Assembly: GCA_009937425.1 (NCBI GenBank)
Contig: JAACFO010000019.1
Location: 1 to 52,786 of the forward strand
Direction of reading: 5' to 3'
Origin: Gammaproteobacteria bacterium
GTDB taxonomy: Bacteria; Pseudomonadota; Gammaproteobacteria; HK1
Length of the DNA stretch: 52,786 bases
Shown: positions 1-14,246 of the stretch, piece by piece
Numbering within the stretch: the stretch's first letter is position 1
Layout: every line of letters starts with the position of its first letter
The notes under the pieces: model-generated
Database searches by the model: none
What the model saw: only the letters and a program-made list of their open reading frames with translations
Told to the model about the DNA's origin: nothing
Made by a program: the position numbers and the translations under genes

Positions 1-673
1 CCTTGCGCGCCGCGAACTCGGCGATCACATGGGCACCGCCGTAGAGCGTTTTTGCATACTCCGACGGTTCCGACAGTGCCACGGACTGGGGGTGATGGAA
101 CCGGTGGCCGTAGGTGTTGCCACCGCTGCGCACGCCCATTATGTCCACCTCAACGCTATCGCTGCCGTAGAGCAGCGTTACCCAGTGCACCGGGCGGACG
201 AATTCCACGTCGAGATTCGACCAGCGCATGCGCCGCGCGATGGGGATGCGCGCCAGAGCTTCTTCGACGATCGCGGGCAACAGTGAAAGGGTCGATTCAC
301 CGACTGCAGTGGATCGGAACAACAACCAACGCCCGTCGGCGGTCTCGTAACGATCCAGGTGGTCGACCTCGACGCCGCAGGAACGGGCAAATCCCTCTGC
401 CGCCTTGGTCGGATTTCCCTGCGCATCGAAAGCGGCGTCCAGGGCTGGACCACGGCGCTCGATATCACGATCCGGCTGATTCGTGGGCACTTCGGGGACG
501 AGCACGGCAAGCCGCCTCGGGGTCGCGTATACGGTTCCCTGGTGTGCGCCGAGAATTTTCGCTTCCAGTCGATCGCACAGCGCTACGCCGAATGCTTCGG
601 AGAGTTTGCGCAGGGTTTTGGGCGGCAACTCCTCGGTGCCTATCTCCACCAACAGATCGGCGGTTTCAGACAT
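1..673 (-). CDS. glyS: Glycyl-tRNA synthetase beta subunit, N-terminal part (cut by window edge)
   Basis: This is the beta chain of the two-subunit (alpha2beta2) glycyl-tRNA synthetase, which charges tRNA-Gly. The reading frame is open from an ATG at 673 to the window edge, about 224 of the roughly 690 residues usual for the family. The N-terminus [19 protein letters not shown] is diagnostic (GTEELPP), followed by [11 protein letters not shown] and later [11 protein letters not shown], both typical of GlyS. The start codon lies inside the 3' end of glyQ, with an 8-base overlap, so the two subunits are translationally coupled. The C-terminal anticodon-binding part is outside the window. Confidence 0.95.
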   Translation of the reverse strand, partial: MSETADLLVEIGTEELPPKTLRKLSEAFGVALCDRLEAKILGAHQGTVYATPRRLAVLVPEVPTNQPDRDIERRGPALDAAFDAQGNPTKAAEGFARSCGVEVDHLDRYETADGRWLLFRSTAVGESTLSLLPAIVEEALARIPIARRMRWSNLDVEFVRPVHWVTLLYGSDSVEVDIMGVRSGGNTYGHRFHHPQSVALSEPSEYAKTLYGGAHVIAEFAARK

Positions 674-1661
674 TGTTCAGCACCTCGGCTTCATGGAGAA
701 GAGGAAAGCCAAGGGCGCGGCGATTATCGAGATAGCATTGCGCCACCTGCCGCGACATTGCGCGCACACGCAGAATGTAACGTTGACGCTCCGTGACCGA
801 AATCCCGTGACGCGAATCCAGTAAATTGAAGCTGTGCGATGCCTTTAGCACCATGTCGTAGGCGGGGCGGGCCAGTTCGCGCTCCACGAGAAATTTGCAC
901 TGTCGCTCGAAGTCATCGAATTGGCTGGCGAGCACGGTAGTGTCGGCGTACTCGAAGTTGTACGCGGACATCTCGGTTTCGTTCTGTCGGAACACGTCGC
1001 CGTAGCTTATCTTGCCCCGCGGGCCATCGGTCCACACCAGATCGAAAATGCTGTCCACACCCTGCAGATACATGGCAATGCGCTCGACACCGTAGGCGAT
1101 TTCAGCTGTCACCGGCCGACATTCAATTCCGCCCATCTGCTGGAAATAAGTGAACTGCGTGATCTCCATGCCGTTCAGCCACACCTCCCACCCGAGCCCC
1201 CAGGCGCCGAGAGTGGGAGACTCCCAGTTGTCCTCGACGAAGCGAATGTCATGTTCCAGCGGGTCGACGCCGAGCCAGATCAAGGAGTCGAGATACATCT
1301 CCTGAATATTCAGTGGCGATGGCTTGATGGCCACCTGGTACTGGTAATAGTGTTGCAGGCGATTGGGGTTTTCCCCGTAGCGCCCGTCGGCGGGTCGCCG
1401 CGATGGCTGTGCATGGCCCGCGCCCCACGGCTCCGGGCCTATGGCGCGCAAGAATGTATCCGGGTGAAAGGTGCCCGCGCCCACCTCCATATCGTAGGGC
1501 TGCAGGAGCACGCAGCCCTGTCCGCCCCAGTAATCAGCGAGGGCTAGAAGAAGCCCCTGGAACGTTTTGACGTTGCGTTGCGAATCGGAATTTTCAGCGG
1601 GAGGCAATTGGGCGTCTCTGCAGGGGTGAGGAAACAAAAAAGTATAGCTTGCATTCGCCAC
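666..1661 (-). CDS. glyQ: Glycyl-tRNA synthetase alpha subunit
   Basis: This is the catalytic alpha subunit that forms glycyl-adenylate. The core is unmistakable: [20 protein letters not shown], then [20 protein letters not shown], and later a [20 protein letters not shown]-type motif. The family is about 300 residues and usually begins just before the KTFQG motif. The ATG start at 1661 therefore gives about 20 extra residues (331 aa), and a TTG at 1607 (314-codon frame) is an alternative. It overlaps glyS downstream and follows the hypothetical gene at 1689-2240 by 27 bases. Confidence 0.95.
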   Translation of the reverse strand: MANASYTFLFPHPCRDAQLPPAENSDSQRNVKTFQGLLLALADYWGGQGCVLLQPYDMEVGAGTFHPDTFLRAIGPEPWGAGHAQPSRRPADGRYGENPNRLQHYYQYQVAIKPSPLNIQEMYLDSLIWLGVDPLEHDIRFVEDNWESPTLGAWGLGWEVWLNGMEITQFTYFQQMGGIECRPVTAEIAYGVERIAMYLQGVDSIFDLVWTDGPRGKISYGDVFRQNETEMSAYNFEYADTTVLASQFDDFERQCKFLVERELARPAYDMVLKASHSFNLLDSRHGISVTERQRYILRVRAMSRQVAQCYLDNRRALGFPLLHEAEVLNNV

Positions 1662-1688
1662 AGGCGTGGCGGGGCGCCGGCATGGCCG

Positions 1689-2240
1689 TCATTTTACCTC
1701 CAATAGAGTCCCGGTTACCGTGCGCAGGTTTTCGCCATCGCGAACGCGGGAATACTCCAGGCTCAGGCCCTCTGGAATGCGCGTGCGCGTGTAGGTCTGC
1801 ATCTCGTATCCGCCGTCCTCGAGAACATGCAGTGCGTGCACCGTCAGGGTGTCTCCATGGATACGGGCCCATACGTAGGGATCGCCCTTCATGGGATCCA
1901 TGGGCACGGCGTTGCCAAAGAAGTCGTTGCGCTCGCCGGAACGGAAGATATTGTCGCGGCGGGTGGGATGAAAATCGATGGAGTATTCTTTGCGCTTCAA
2001 TTTTCCATCGGATCTCTTGGTTACAGAGATCCAGTTGACCGTGAATCCTTTCTCGTGAGGAGAGATGTTGACTCGCAGGTCCCTTTTGCGGATCTCACCG
2101 CCGCTTTCCGAAACAGCCTGACCTTCGAACTCACCGAAGAAGGCATCGAACCCTGTGGAAGCAGCCTCGGACGAGGTCGCCAATGCCATCGTGGCGCAAA
2201 GCGCCAGCGAGCGCATCCAGATCGTGTTCTTGGGCCTCAT
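1689..2240 (-). CDS. Hypothetical secreted protein
   Basis: A protein of about 183 residues that I do not recognise. It starts at the ATG at 2240 because GGAGG lies seven bases upstream, better than the longer ATG at 2279. The N-terminus is a likely signal peptide: MRPKNTIWMRSLALCATMAL, then an alanine-rich cleavage region (SSEAAS). The mature part is polar with alternating beta-like segments, for example VNWISVTKRSDGKLKRKEYS, and no recognised enzymatic motif. It lies just upstream of glyQ on the same strand and may be cotranscribed with it, but nothing links it functionally to tRNA charging. Confidence 0.7.
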   Translation of the reverse strand: MRPKNTIWMRSLALCATMALATSSEAASTGFDAFFGEFEGQAVSESGGEIRKRDLRVNISPHEKGFTVNWISVTKRSDGKLKRKEYSIDFHPTRRDNIFRSGERNDFFGNAVPMDPMKGDPYVWARIHGDTLTVHALHVLEDGGYEMQTYTRTRIPEGLSLEYSRVRDGENLRTVTGTLLEVK

Positions 2241-2308
2241 GAGCATTCCTCCAGCCAGCATGCACAGTATCGAACACATAGGGGTCCCGGCTCAATCGAC
2301 TATGTCCG

Positions 2309-2364
2309 CCGCCTATTGGCCGTCCGGCTTCGCCGGGTGGCGCCTCCGGACGGCCAATAGGCGG
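2309..2364. repeat. Perfect 19-bp inverted repeat (REP-like hairpin)
   Basis: Arms 2309-2327 (CCGCCTATTGGCCGTCCGG) and 2346-2364 are exact reverse complements. An inner CGCC/GGCG stem (2331-2334 and 2339-2342) sits in the loop. It lies in the intergenic region between the divergent genes at 2240 (minus) and 2441 (plus), upstream of both, so a simple terminator role is unlikely. There is no T-run. A REP/BIME-like element or a regulatory cruciform are both possible. Confidence 0.8.
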
Positions 2365-2440
2365 GCCGGGAAGCGCACTTCCAGGGGCCAGGGGTCAAGA
2401 TGGGTGCCGTGCAAGGTCGGTCCATACCCAGGAGCTAGCG

Positions 2441-2668
2441 ATGATCGGACTCGTGTTGGCGCTATCAGGCCTGATCCTGCTTGGCGCAGCCGTCGCCTTG
2501 TGGCTGCGCCGCTCCCGGGCCGATTCCGGGCCCGCGCGGCCGGTGTCCACTGTGCTGGACCGCGACCAGGACCTGCTTCCCGAGAGCGGAAATGACGCCG
2601 GTGAGAGCGGTCTCGCCGCTTTCTACGCCTACCAGATGGCTGCAGGTAAGATCCATCGCCAGAGATGA
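2441..2668 (+). CDS. Small single-pass membrane protein, hypothetical
   Basis: A 75-residue protein with one clear N-terminal hydrophobic helix (residues 3-22, GLVLALSGLILLGAAVALWL) followed by basic residues RRSR, consistent with an N-out/C-in inner-membrane anchor. The cytoplasmic tail is short and acidic, with no recognised motif. A good ribosome-binding sequence, AGGAG, lies about 8 bases before the ATG. Length, frame and codon use fit a real small gene, but I do not know the family. It sits 120 bases upstream of mnmG. Confidence 0.55.
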   Translation: MIGLVLALSGLILLGAAVALWLRRSRADSGPARPVSTVLDRDQDLLPESGNDAGESGLAAFYAYQMAAGKIHRQR

Positions 2669-2696
2669 AACCCAGGGATGAAACCCAGGGACGAAA
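2664..2696. repeat. Short tandem repeat, 13-bp unit
   Basis: GATGAAACCCAGG is present twice head to tail (2664-2676 and 2677-2689), followed by a decayed third start (GACGAAA). It covers the stop codon of the small membrane protein gene and may have arisen by slippage. Confidence 0.75.
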
Positions 2697-2788
2697 ACGT
2701 TAATCCAGTGCACTGAACCCGCGTAGCCGCTATCCTTGCCGACTAACTCTTTCCCACGGTCCCGATAGCAATCATCGGGTTTCGGCCC

Positions 2789-4711
2789 ATGCAGCACCCG
2801 CAGAAATACGACGTCATCGTGATCGGTGGCGGCCACGCCGGCACCGAGGCGGCCCTCGCCTCGGCGCGTACCGGCGCGAGCACCCTGTTGCTGACCCAGA
2901 GCATCGAAACCCTCGGGCAAATGAGCTGCAACCCTGCCATCGGCGGCATCGGCAAGGGGCATCTGGTGAGGGAAATTGACGCCCTCGGTGGGGCTATGGC
3001 GGTGGCGGCGGACCATTGTGGCATTCAGTTTCGTACCCTCAATGCCCGTAAGGGGCCGGCGGTACGCGCGACCCGCGCGCAAATCGACCGCGGCCTTTAT
3101 CGCGGGCATATTCGCCGCATCCTGGAATCCCAACAGAACCTCACACTGTTCCAGCAGGCCGTAGACGATCTGATCGTGGAAGGCGATCGCGTGGTCGGAG
3201 CGCGCACCCAGATGGGCCTCGAGTTCCGGGCGCTCTCGGTGGTGCTGACTGTGGGGACTTTTCTCGGCGGCCTCATTCACATCGGCCTGTCGAACTACGA
3301 GGGTGGTCGGGCCGGTGATCCGCCGGCCAACGCCCTCGCGCGCCGGCTGCGCGAGTACCCCTTTCGGGTTGATCGGCTGAAAACGGGTACGCCACCCCGG
3401 ATCGACGCCCGCAGCATCGATTTCACGGCGCTGGAATGCCAGCCCGGCGATACGCCGGTTCCGGTGTTTTCGTATCTGGGCCGGGCGGACCAGCATCCCC
3501 GCCAGGTTCCCTGCCACATCACCCATACCAACGCGCGCAGCCACGACATTATTCGTGCCGCGCTGGATCGGTCCCCCCTGTACCGTGGTGACATCGAGGG
3601 TGTCGGCCCGCGTTACTGTCCATCGGTGGAAGACAAAGTCGTGCGTTTTGGTGAGCGCGACTCCCACCAGATTTTCGTCGAGCCCGAAGGCCTCGACACC
3701 CTGGAGATCTACCCCAACGGCATCTCCACCAGTCTGCCCTTCGATGTTCAATATGAAATGGTGCGTTCCATTCGCGGCTTCGAAAACGCCCATATCACGC
3801 GGCCCGGCTACGCTATCGAGTACGATTACTTCGATCCCAGGGATCTGAAGCCGAGCCTCGAGACGCGCTTCGTTGCGGGCTTGTTCTTCGCCGGACAAAT
3901 CAACGGTACTACCGGCTACGAGGAAGCGGCCGCTCAGGGTTTAGTCGCCGGTGTGAACGCCGCCCGCGGCGCGTGCGACCTGGAGCCCTGGTGGCCGCGC
4001 CGGGATCAGGCCTATATCGGCGTGCTCATCGACGATCTCGTAACCCGTGGCACCAGCGAGCCGTATCGTATGTTCACCAGTCGTGCCGAATACCGGTTGC
4101 TGCTGCGCGAGGACAATGCGGATCTTCGTCTTACGGAGCGGGGTCGCGCCCTGGGTCTGGTTGGTGACAGCCGCTGGCGCGCCTTCGAGGGAAAACGCGG
4201 CGCGATCGAAAGCGAACAGCAGCGGCTGCGGGCAACCTTGGTCCGTCCGCAAGCAGCAAACGCGCAGGCTCTAGCGGGCATCCTCGGCGGGCCCCTCAAT
4301 CGTGAATGCTTCGCCATGGAGCTGTTGAGGCGCCCGGAAGTGAGTTACCGTGCTCTGATGACCTTGCCCGGCGTCGGGCCCGGTGTCAGCGACGAAAAGG
4401 TGATGGAGCAGATCGAGATCCAGGCGCGCTATCACGGCTACATCGAACGCCAGAACGCCGAAGTGGCGAAGAGCGCCGCCCTGCAGGAAACACCCCTGCC
4501 CGAGGACGTGGACTATGGGCGGGTACGCGGCTTGTCGGCGGAAGTCTGCGAGAAGCTGTCGAAGCAGCGTCCGGCCACCGTGGGGCAGGCATCGCGCATC
4601 GATGGGGTAACACCGGCGGCCATCTCGCTGCTGCTGGTGCACCTGAAAAAACGCAGCCTGGAACGGCAGTCGAGTGAAGCGGTTGGCGAGGGAACCCGCC
4701 GGCGCGCCTGA
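2789..4711 (+). CDS. mnmG: tRNA uridine 5-carboxymethylaminomethyl modification enzyme MnmG
   Basis: MnmG (GidA) is the FAD-binding partner of MnmE. The complex installs the cmnm5 group on the wobble uridine of certain tRNAs. The 640-residue length is normal. The Rossmann motif [12 protein letters not shown] is at residues 14-25, followed by [15 protein letters not shown]. The [12 protein letters not shown] region, the [12 protein letters not shown] region, the [18 protein letters not shown] motif and the [14 protein letters not shown] segment are all family hallmarks. rsmG overlaps its 3' end by 38 bases, the usual gidA-gidB pair near the origin. Confidence 0.98.
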   Translation: MQHPQKYDVIVIGGGHAGTEAALASARTGASTLLLTQSIETLGQMSCNPAIGGIGKGHLVREIDALGGAMAVAADHCGIQFRTLNARKGPAVRATRAQIDRGLYRGHIRRILESQQNLTLFQQAVDDLIVEGDRVVGARTQMGLEFRALSVVLTVGTFLGGLIHIGLSNYEGGRAGDPPANALARRLREYPFRVDRLKTGTPPRIDARSIDFTALECQPGDTPVPVFSYLGRADQHPRQVPCHITHTNARSHDIIRAALDRSPLYRGDIEGVGPRYCPSVEDKVVRFGERDSHQIFVEPEGLDTLEIYPNGISTSLPFDVQYEMVRSIRGFENAHITRPGYAIEYDYFDPRDLKPSLETRFVAGLFFAGQINGTTGYEEAAAQGLVAGVNAARGACDLEPWWPRRDQAYIGVLIDDLVTRGTSEPYRMFTSRAEYRLLLREDNADLRLTERGRALGLVGDSRWRAFEGKRGAIESEQQRLRATLVRPQAANAQALAGILGGPLNRECFAMELLRRPEVSYRALMTLPGVGPGVSDEKVMEQIEIQARYHGYIERQNAEVAKSAALQETPLPEDVDYGRVRGLSAEVCEKLSKQRPATVGQASRIDGVTPAAISLLLVHLKKRSLERQSSEAVGEGTRRRA

Positions 4712-5372
4712 CATCGACGCGCAGGCCCTGCGCCGACACTTGGACGCGGGGCTTGCCAGCATGGCGGTGGACCTGGACGAGCAGGCTCGCGGCCGGCTCA
4801 TCACCTACCTCCGGCTGCTGCAACGATGGAATCGGACCTATAACTTGACCGCGGTGCGCGATCCGTTGGAAATGATTCATCGTCATGTGCTGGATAGCTT
4901 GGCTGTGATGCCGTATCTGCGCGCACCGCGCTGTCTCGACGTGGGCAGCGGCGCGGGGCTGCCTGGCCTGGTATTGGCGGTGGCGTATCCCGAACTCTCC
5001 TGGGTGCTGCTGGATAGCAACGCCAAAAAGTGCCGCTTTCTCAGCCAGGCGCAGATGGAGCTGGGACTCGACAACGTCCAGGTGGAGCGCAGCCGGGTGG
5101 AGGATTTTCACCCCGACGCACGCTTTTCCACTATCATAAGCCGCGCACTCTCCAATCTTGCGGATTTCGTCACCGGGGCCAGTCATCTACTCGCACCCGG
5201 GGGATGCTTGCTGGCCATGAAGGGGCGAAATCCGGAGCGCGAACTGTCGACTCTGGGCAAATTGGGTGAGCAGGCGGAGGTGGTACGGTTGCGCCTTCCA
5301 GGACTCGAGGACGGACAGCGCCACCTGGTGATCGTTACACCTGCGGGTGCCGACGAGCCATCGAGCGAGTGA
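4674..5372 (+). CDS. rsmG: 16S rRNA (guanine-527 N7)-methyltransferase RsmG
   Basis: RsmG (GidB) methylates G527 of 16S rRNA using S-adenosylmethionine. The SAM-binding motif [16 protein letters not shown] is at about residues 81-96. The preceding [13 protein letters not shown] segment and the later [11 protein letters not shown] (where RA is typical) fit the family. The frame opens at an ATG inside mnmG, giving 232 residues. That is slightly long, so the true start may be a few codons further in. It is the second gene of the mnmG-rsmG-parA-parB set. Confidence 0.96.
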   Translation: MKRLAREPAGAPDIDAQALRRHLDAGLASMAVDLDEQARGRLITYLRLLQRWNRTYNLTAVRDPLEMIHRHVLDSLAVMPYLRAPRCLDVGSGAGLPGLVLAVAYPELSWVLLDSNAKKCRFLSQAQMELGLDNVQVERSRVEDFHPDARFSTIISRALSNLADFVTGASHLLAPGGCLLAMKGRNPERELSTLGKLGEQAEVVRLRLPGLEDGQRHLVIVTPAGADEPSSE

Positions 5373-5426
5373 GGATAACGCTCGGTGAGCTGTGGCAACT
5401 GACGATTCGGAGCTGAGTGAGAGCCG

Positions 5427-6215
5427 ATGGGCAAGATCATCGCGGTTGCCAATCAGAAGGGTGGTGTCGGCAAGACAACCACCAGCATCAATCTGGGCGC
5501 ATCTCTGGCGGCCGCCAAACGGCGTGTTCTCCTGGTGGATCTGGATCCCCAGGGTAATGCCACCATGGGCAGCGGCGTGGACAAACGCAACGTCGAACGC
5601 TCCAGCTACGAAGTGCTCATGGGGGAGTGCAGCGTCGAGCAGGTGGTCGTCGCCGTGGAGCACAGCAGCTACTCTCTGCTGCCGGCTAATTCCGACTTGA
5701 CCGGCGCCGAGGTTGCGCTGCTCGAAGAGATCGGCCGCGAGATGCGTCTGCGCCAGGCGCTCAAGCCGATTAGAGATGGCTACGATTACGTGATCATCGA
5801 TTGCCCGCCGTCTCTCAACATGCTGACGGTGAATGCCCTGGTGGCGGCGGATTCGGTCATGATCCCCATGCAATGTGAGTACTACGCGTTAGAGGGACTC
5901 TCGGCGTTGCTGGAAACCGTGGAGAAGATTCGATCGCTGCTGAATCCGAACCTGCGCGTGGAAGGTCTGCTGCGTACCATGTATGACCCGCGCAACAATC
6001 TCTCCACCCAGGTTTCCCAGCAACTGGTCAAGCATTTCGGCACCAAGGTCTACAGCACCGTCATCCCGCGCAACGTGCGCCTGGCCGAGGCGCCCAGTCA
6101 CGGCTTGCCGGCACTGCTCTACGATCGCAACTCCAGCGGTGCGCTGGCGTATCTGGCACTGGCCGGTGAGATCCTGCGCCGCGATGGCGCCCATCTGAAA
6201 GCCGCCAAAGCGTAA
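5427..6215 (+). CDS. parA: Chromosome-partitioning ATPase ParA (Soj)
   Basis: A Walker-type ATPase that moves ParB-bound origins. The deviant Walker A motif KGGVGKTTTSINLG is at about residues 11-24, with signature lysines at both ends of the P-loop. Walker B is YVIIDCPPSLNMLTVNAL. Also present are VDLDPQGNATMGSG and PMQCEYYALEGLSALLET. At 262 residues it is a chromosomal, not plasmid, ParA, lacking an N-terminal DNA-binding extension. It lies 54 bases after rsmG and 65 before parB. Confidence 0.97.
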   Translation: MGKIIAVANQKGGVGKTTTSINLGASLAAAKRRVLLVDLDPQGNATMGSGVDKRNVERSSYEVLMGECSVEQVVVAVEHSSYSLLPANSDLTGAEVALLEEIGREMRLRQALKPIRDGYDYVIIDCPPSLNMLTVNALVAADSVMIPMQCEYYALEGLSALLETVEKIRSLLNPNLRVEGLLRTMYDPRNNLSTQVSQQLVKHFGTKVYSTVIPRNVRLAEAPSHGLPALLYDRNSSGALAYLALAGEILRRDGAHLKAAKA

Positions 6216-6280
6216 CCGGGGGAAGGCACAATGGTAAAAACTCATGGTGTAGGCGCATTTCTCCTGGAGCGGTCGTCGGC

Positions 6281-7153
6281 GTGACTTCCAGTAAGCGCCG
6301 CGGGCTGGGCCGGGGACTCGACGCGCTGCTCGGCGCCAGCGCCGGCGCCCACGTGGCGGCGGTGGTGGCGGACCATCAGCTGCGGGAACTCCCGCTTGAT
6401 CTCATCGAGCGTGGCCGTTTCCAACCGCGCATGCATATCGCACCGGAAGCCCTGGAGGAGTTGACCCAATCCATTCGCGCACGCGGGGTCGTGCAGCCCA
6501 TCGTCGTGCGCCCGGCGCAAGACGGCCGGCACTTCGAGATCATCGCCGGCGAACGGCGCTGGCGCGCCGCCCAGGCCGCGGGACTCTCGGAAATTCCCGC
6601 CGTGGTACGCGAGGTCGCCGATGATGCGGCATTGGCAATTGCCCTTATCGAGAACATTCAACGAGAAGACCTCAATCCCATCGAAGAGGCTACTGCGGTC
6701 GGGCGTTTGATCGAGGAATTCAGTCTTACCCACCAGGAGGCCGCGGACACTATCGGGCGCTCCCGGGTCGGGGTCAGCAATTTGCTGCGCTTGTTGGATC
6801 TCGGTGATGAAGCGCGTGCATTTGTTGAGCAAGGCGAGCTCGACATGGGCCATGCGCGCGCCCTGCTGGCCCTCAAAGGTGAGACCCAGAGTCAAGCCGC
6901 GCGTCAGGTGGTGTCCAGGGCGCTGACCGCCCGCCAGACAGAAGAGCTGGTGCGGCGCATGAAGGCGCCGGCGGATGCCAAGCCGGATTCCACCCAGGGC
7001 GATGACCCGGATGTGCGCCGCCTGATGGAGAAACTCAGCGAGCAACTGGGTGCGCGGGTGCAGATCCTGCGTGGTGGCGCCGGCAAGGGCCGGCTGGTTA
7101 TTCACTACACGAGCCTCGACGAGTTGGACGGAATACTCGAAAGAATCAAGTAA
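6281..7153 (+). CDS. parB: Chromosome-partitioning protein ParB (Spo0J)
   Basis: A CTP-dependent clamp that loads at parS and partners ParA. The start is a GTG at 6281 after GGAGC. The usual N-terminal basic RRGLGRGLDALL segment is at residues 6-17. The central domain holds RFQPR, GVVQPIVVRP and the CTP-binding motif GERRWRAAQ. The helix-turn-helix segment is SLTHQEAADTIGRSRVGVSNLLRLLDL. The C-terminal dimerisation part ends in LDELDGILERIK. Its 290 residues are normal. I did not see a parS palindrome in the window. Confidence 0.97.
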   Translation: MTSSKRRGLGRGLDALLGASAGAHVAAVVADHQLRELPLDLIERGRFQPRMHIAPEALEELTQSIRARGVVQPIVVRPAQDGRHFEIIAGERRWRAAQAAGLSEIPAVVREVADDAALAIALIENIQREDLNPIEEATAVGRLIEEFSLTHQEAADTIGRSRVGVSNLLRLLDLGDEARAFVEQGELDMGHARALLALKGETQSQAARQVVSRALTARQTEELVRRMKAPADAKPDSTQGDDPDVRRLMEKLSEQLGARVQILRGGAGKGRLVIHYTSLDELDGILERIK

Positions 7154-7178
7154 TCCCCGGGCGGTACGCCCAATACCA

Positions 7179-7208
7179 TTGATCGCCGACCGGCGCCGAC
7201 CGTATACT
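7179..7208 (+). promoter_or_regulatory. Candidate sigma-70 promoter of the atp operon
   Basis: TTGATC (7179-7184) and TATACT (7203-7208) are separated by 18 bases and lie about 100 bases before atpI in the gap after parB. This is seen in the sequence only; activity is inferred from the match to consensus. Confidence 0.5.
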
Positions 7209-7310
7209 GCGCCGTTGTTCGAGGCGCCGGGCTGACGAGGTCCCGGATCGTCCGCCGAGGCGGGTTCGAGGTCCAAGCATGCGGAAATCTGCTGGGGCTC
7301 GCGGACCAAT

Positions 7311-7706
7311 ATGAGGCAGGCCTGGCGGCAAGGGGTGGAAAATTCTGCGGAACATGGGAGCCGTATCGGCCAGTTTCTCTGGGCCGAGGTTCTGGTCATG
7401 CTCGCGGGGGCCGGCGTCGCATTGGGGATTGGAGTAGAGGCCGCTTATTCGGCGCTGCTCGGGGGGATGGCTGCGCTCGTCCCGGATTATTATTTTGCGC
7501 GCCGCGTATTTCGCCGGTACACCGACAGGTCTCCGGAAGAAATTGCGGCGCTCATGCTGCGGGCGGAGGTCGTCAAGATTTGCTTGGCGGCGCTCATGTT
7601 CGGCGCAATCTTCGCCTTTATAATGGCGTTGAACGTGGTGGCCCTGATACTGGGCTATTTGTTGGTGAAGGCGACCGGAGTCGTCGTGTCGGTACGAGTC
7701 AGCTAG
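7311..7706 (+). CDS. atpI: ATP synthase accessory protein AtpI
   Basis: The small membrane protein encoded first in many atp operons, thought to assist c-ring assembly. It has 131 residues with four predicted membrane helices: around 23-40 (FLWAEVLVMLAGAGVALGIG), 45-63 and two between about 88 and 128. The GGMAALVPDYYFARRVFR motif is typical of proteobacterial AtpI. It lies 34 bases before atpB. Confidence 0.9.
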   Translation: MRQAWRQGVENSAEHGSRIGQFLWAEVLVMLAGAGVALGIGVEAAYSALLGGMAALVPDYYFARRVFRRYTDRSPEEIAALMLRAEVVKICLAALMFGAIFAFIMALNVVALILGYLLVKATGVVVSVRVS

Positions 7707-7737
7707 CGTTGAGACAGGGCCCCTCAGACAGAGATAG

Positions 7738-8580
<843 letters not shown>

Positions 8581-8604
8581 ACACACATTAGAAACCTAGA
8601 CTGA

Positions 8605-8871
<267 letters not shown>

Positions 8872-8903
8872 ACGGTAAGGGGCGAGAGGTTTAGAGGCGA
8901 GCC

Positions 8904-9374
8904 ATGAATATCAACCTGACACTGTTTGGGCAAACGGTCACGTTTATCGTATTCGTGTGGTTCTGTCTTAAGTTCATCTGGCCGCACATTATCAAAGCGA
9001 TGGATGAGCGCAGGACGAAAATTGCCGACGGACTGGCGGCCGGCGAACGTGGACACCACGAGCAGGAACTCGGCGAGCAGCGCGCCGTCGAGGTTATCCG
9101 CGAAGCCAAGGAACAGGCGAAGGAGATCCTCGCCCAGGCGCACAAGCGCGGCGACGATATCGTCGACGAAGCGAAAGGCGATGGCCGGGCGGAAGGCGAG
9201 CGCATGCTGAAGGCGGCGGAAGCCGAGATCGAGCAGCAGATGAATCAGGCGCGAGAGCAGTTGCGTGCCGATGTCGTGAAGCTTGCGCTTCAGGGCGCAG
9301 AACAGGTTCTCGGCAGCGAGGTCGACGAGAAAGCGCACACCGAGCAGTTGAATCGTGTCGCGGCGCAACTCTAG
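8904..9374 (+). CDS. atpF: F1Fo ATP synthase subunit b
   Basis: The peripheral-stalk subunit. It has one N-terminal membrane helix (residues 5-28, including [20 protein letters not shown]), followed by [12 protein letters not shown] and a long charged coiled-coil helix to residue 156. Both the b-specific [13 protein letters not shown] stretch and the family length agree. It dimerises and binds delta and F1. Confidence 0.96.
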   Translation: MNINLTLFGQTVTFIVFVWFCLKFIWPHIIKAMDERRTKIADGLAAGERGHHEQELGEQRAVEVIREAKEQAKEILAQAHKRGDDIVDEAKGDGRAEGERMLKAAEAEIEQQMNQAREQLRADVVKLALQGAEQVLGSEVDEKAHTEQLNRVAAQL

Positions 9375-9386
9375 GGACGGCAGTCG

Positions 9387-9920
9387 ATGCAAGACTTAAG
9401 CGCACTTGCCCGTCCATACGGCCTGGCTGCATTCAACCAGGCCCGGGAGGAGGGCAATGTTGAAGAGTGGAACAACATGCTCCGGCTTCTGACTCTGATC
9501 ATGCAGGACGCGACCATGCGCGGGCTGACCGCTAATCCCAAGGTCAACGACCAGCAATTGGCCGAACTCGTTATCGATGTCGCTGGCGACGGTCTTTCCA
9601 AGACGGGTGGGAATCTCGTGCGCCTGATGGCGGAGAACGAACGGCTGACGGAAATGGCAGACGTTGCGGCGGTATTCGAAGCGGAACGCGACGCAACCGA
9701 GGGGCGAAGTCACGTGGAAGTGACCAGCGCCTTCGCGCTCACCGAGACGCAACAAAAAGCCATTGCCGACTCCATGAGCAAACGCTTGGATACCGAGGTC
9801 GACATCTCGGTAACCGTTGACGAATCTCTCATTGGCGGCGTGGTAATACGCGCCGGCGATACAGTAATCGATGCTTCGCTGCGCGGTCGTCTGAGTCAGC
9901 TCGGCCAATCACTCACGTAA
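9387..9920 (+). CDS. atpH: F1Fo ATP synthase subunit delta
   Basis: It connects the peripheral stalk to the top of F1. The N-terminus (ALARPYGLAAFNQAREEGN) matches the conserved start of delta chains, and the C-terminus carries the VDESLIGGVVIRAGDTVIDA motif. At 177 residues it has the standard length. It begins 12 bases after atpF. Confidence 0.96.
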   Translation: MQDLSALARPYGLAAFNQAREEGNVEEWNNMLRLLTLIMQDATMRGLTANPKVNDQQLAELVIDVAGDGLSKTGGNLVRLMAENERLTEMADVAAVFEAERDATEGRSHVEVTSAFALTETQQKAIADSMSKRLDTEVDISVTVDESLIGGVVIRAGDTVIDASLRGRLSQLGQSLT

Positions 9921-9952
9921 ACGAAGCACTGGAATTCTACAGGGGCTAGCAA

Positions 9953-11494
<1,542 letters not shown>

Positions 11495-11511
11495 CTGTCG
11501 GGAACTGATCC

Positions 11512-12372
11512 ATGGCCGGTGAAAAGGAAATACGCACTCAGATCCGCAGTATCGAGAATACGCAGAAGATCACGCGTGCCATGGAGATGGTGGCCGGGAG
11601 CAAGATGCGCAAGGCGCAGGAACGCATGCAGCATGCACGGCCCTATGCCGACAAAATGCGTAACGTCATCTCACACGTGGCGGCCGCGAATTCCGAATAC
11701 AAGCATCCCTTCCTGATTTCCCGTGAGGTGAAGCGCGCAGGCGTGATCGTCGTTTCCACGGACAGGGGACTTTGCGGCGGCCTCAACACCAACGAATTCA
11801 GACGTGTCGTCGTACAGATGGATGAATGGCGCCAGCAGGGCATCGAGGCGGATTTCTGCGTTTTCGGCAACAAAGCCGCGATGTTCTTCAAGCGCTTCAG
11901 AGTCAATATCCTCGCCCAGGCGACCCATCTCGGCGATCAACCGGCCATCGAGGATCTCATCGGCACCATCAAAGTGATGCTGGACGCTTACACCGAAGGG
12001 ACGATCGACAGTCTCTATCTGGTGTACAACCAATTCGTCAATTCCATGACGCAAAAGCCGGTTATCGAGCAGTTGTTGCCGCGTGAGCCCTCCGAGGAAG
12101 AGGAGGTCAAGCATTACTGGGATTATATTTACGAGCCCGACGCCAAGGACGTGCTCGACAATCTCCTGACACGCTATATCGAGTCGCTGATTTACCAGGG
12201 GGTGGTCGAGAATGTCGCTTGCGAGCAGGCCGCGCGCATGGTGGCCATGAAATCGGCGACGGACAATGCAGGCGAGCTCATCAGCGATCTGAAGCTGATT
12301 TACAACAAGGCGCGCCAGGCATCCATCACCCAGGAGCTTTCAGAGATTGTCGCGGGTGCGGCGGCCGTTTGA
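11512..12372 (+). CDS. atpG: F1Fo ATP synthase subunit gamma
   Basis: The central rotating shaft of F1. The N-terminal coiled-coil strand begins [20 protein letters not shown] and includes [16 protein letters not shown]. The C-terminal helix contains [17 protein letters not shown] and [19 protein letters not shown], the family signature. It has 286 residues, the usual length. Confidence 0.98.
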   Translation: MAGEKEIRTQIRSIENTQKITRAMEMVAGSKMRKAQERMQHARPYADKMRNVISHVAAANSEYKHPFLISREVKRAGVIVVSTDRGLCGGLNTNEFRRVVVQMDEWRQQGIEADFCVFGNKAAMFFKRFRVNILAQATHLGDQPAIEDLIGTIKVMLDAYTEGTIDSLYLVYNQFVNSMTQKPVIEQLLPREPSEEEEVKHYWDYIYEPDAKDVLDNLLTRYIESLIYQGVVENVACEQAARMVAMKSATDNAGELISDLKLIYNKARQASITQELSEIVAGAAAV

Positions 12373-12397
12373 GCCGGCAGTGCCGGGACACAGCTAA

Positions 12398-13789
<1,392 letters not shown>

Positions 13790-13829
13790 TTTGGAACTTG
13801 GTTAGTACGGGAGCATCGGAACCAGCGCC

Positions 13830-14246
13830 ATGGCAATGACAATTCACGTGGACATCGTCAGCGCCGAGTCGGCGATCTTCTCGGGACTCGCGGAAATGGT
13901 GTTCGCGCCCGCAGTCATGGGCGAAGTGGGTGTTCTGCCAGGGCACGCGCCGCTGGTGACGACCCTCAAGCCCGGTGAGGTGCGCGTGCGTCTTCCCGGT
14001 GGCGAAGAGCAGTCCTTCTACGTCTCCAGCGGCATGCTCGAGGTCCAGCCTCATATGGTCACTGTGCTATCCGATACGGCGCAGCGCGCCGGCGATCTGG
14101 ACGAGGCCGCGGCGCTCGAAGCCAAGGAGCGCGCCGAGCGCATGCTCGCCGATCGGCATGCGGACATGGACGAGGCCCAGGCCAGAGCCGAGCTCGCCCA
14201 GGCGGCGGCTCAACTCCAGGCAATCAGACGCCTGCGCAGGAAATAA
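13830..14246 (+). CDS. atpC: F1Fo ATP synthase subunit epsilon
   Basis: The F1 subunit that binds gamma and can inhibit ATP hydrolysis. The N-terminal beta barrel begins [19 protein letters not shown] and includes [20 protein letters not shown], the family signature. The C-terminal helical hairpin follows [18 protein letters not shown]. It has 138 residues and is the last gene of the operon. Confidence 0.97.
   Translation: MAMTIHVDIVSAESAIFSGLAEMVFAPAVMGEVGVLPGHAPLVTTLKPGEVRVRLPGGEEQSFYVSSGMLEVQPHMVTVLSDTAQRAGDLDEAAALEAKERAERMLADRHADMDEAQARAELAQAAAQLQAIRRLRRK

Noticed and set aside
2465-3898. A 477-codon open frame on the minus strand across mnmG.
   Set aside because: It lies opposite mnmG, has no recognisable motif, and such long antisense frames are common in high-GC genes.
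5427-7153. Possible parS site near parAB.
   Set aside because: No TGTTTCACGTGAAACA-like palindrome was seen in or around the genes.
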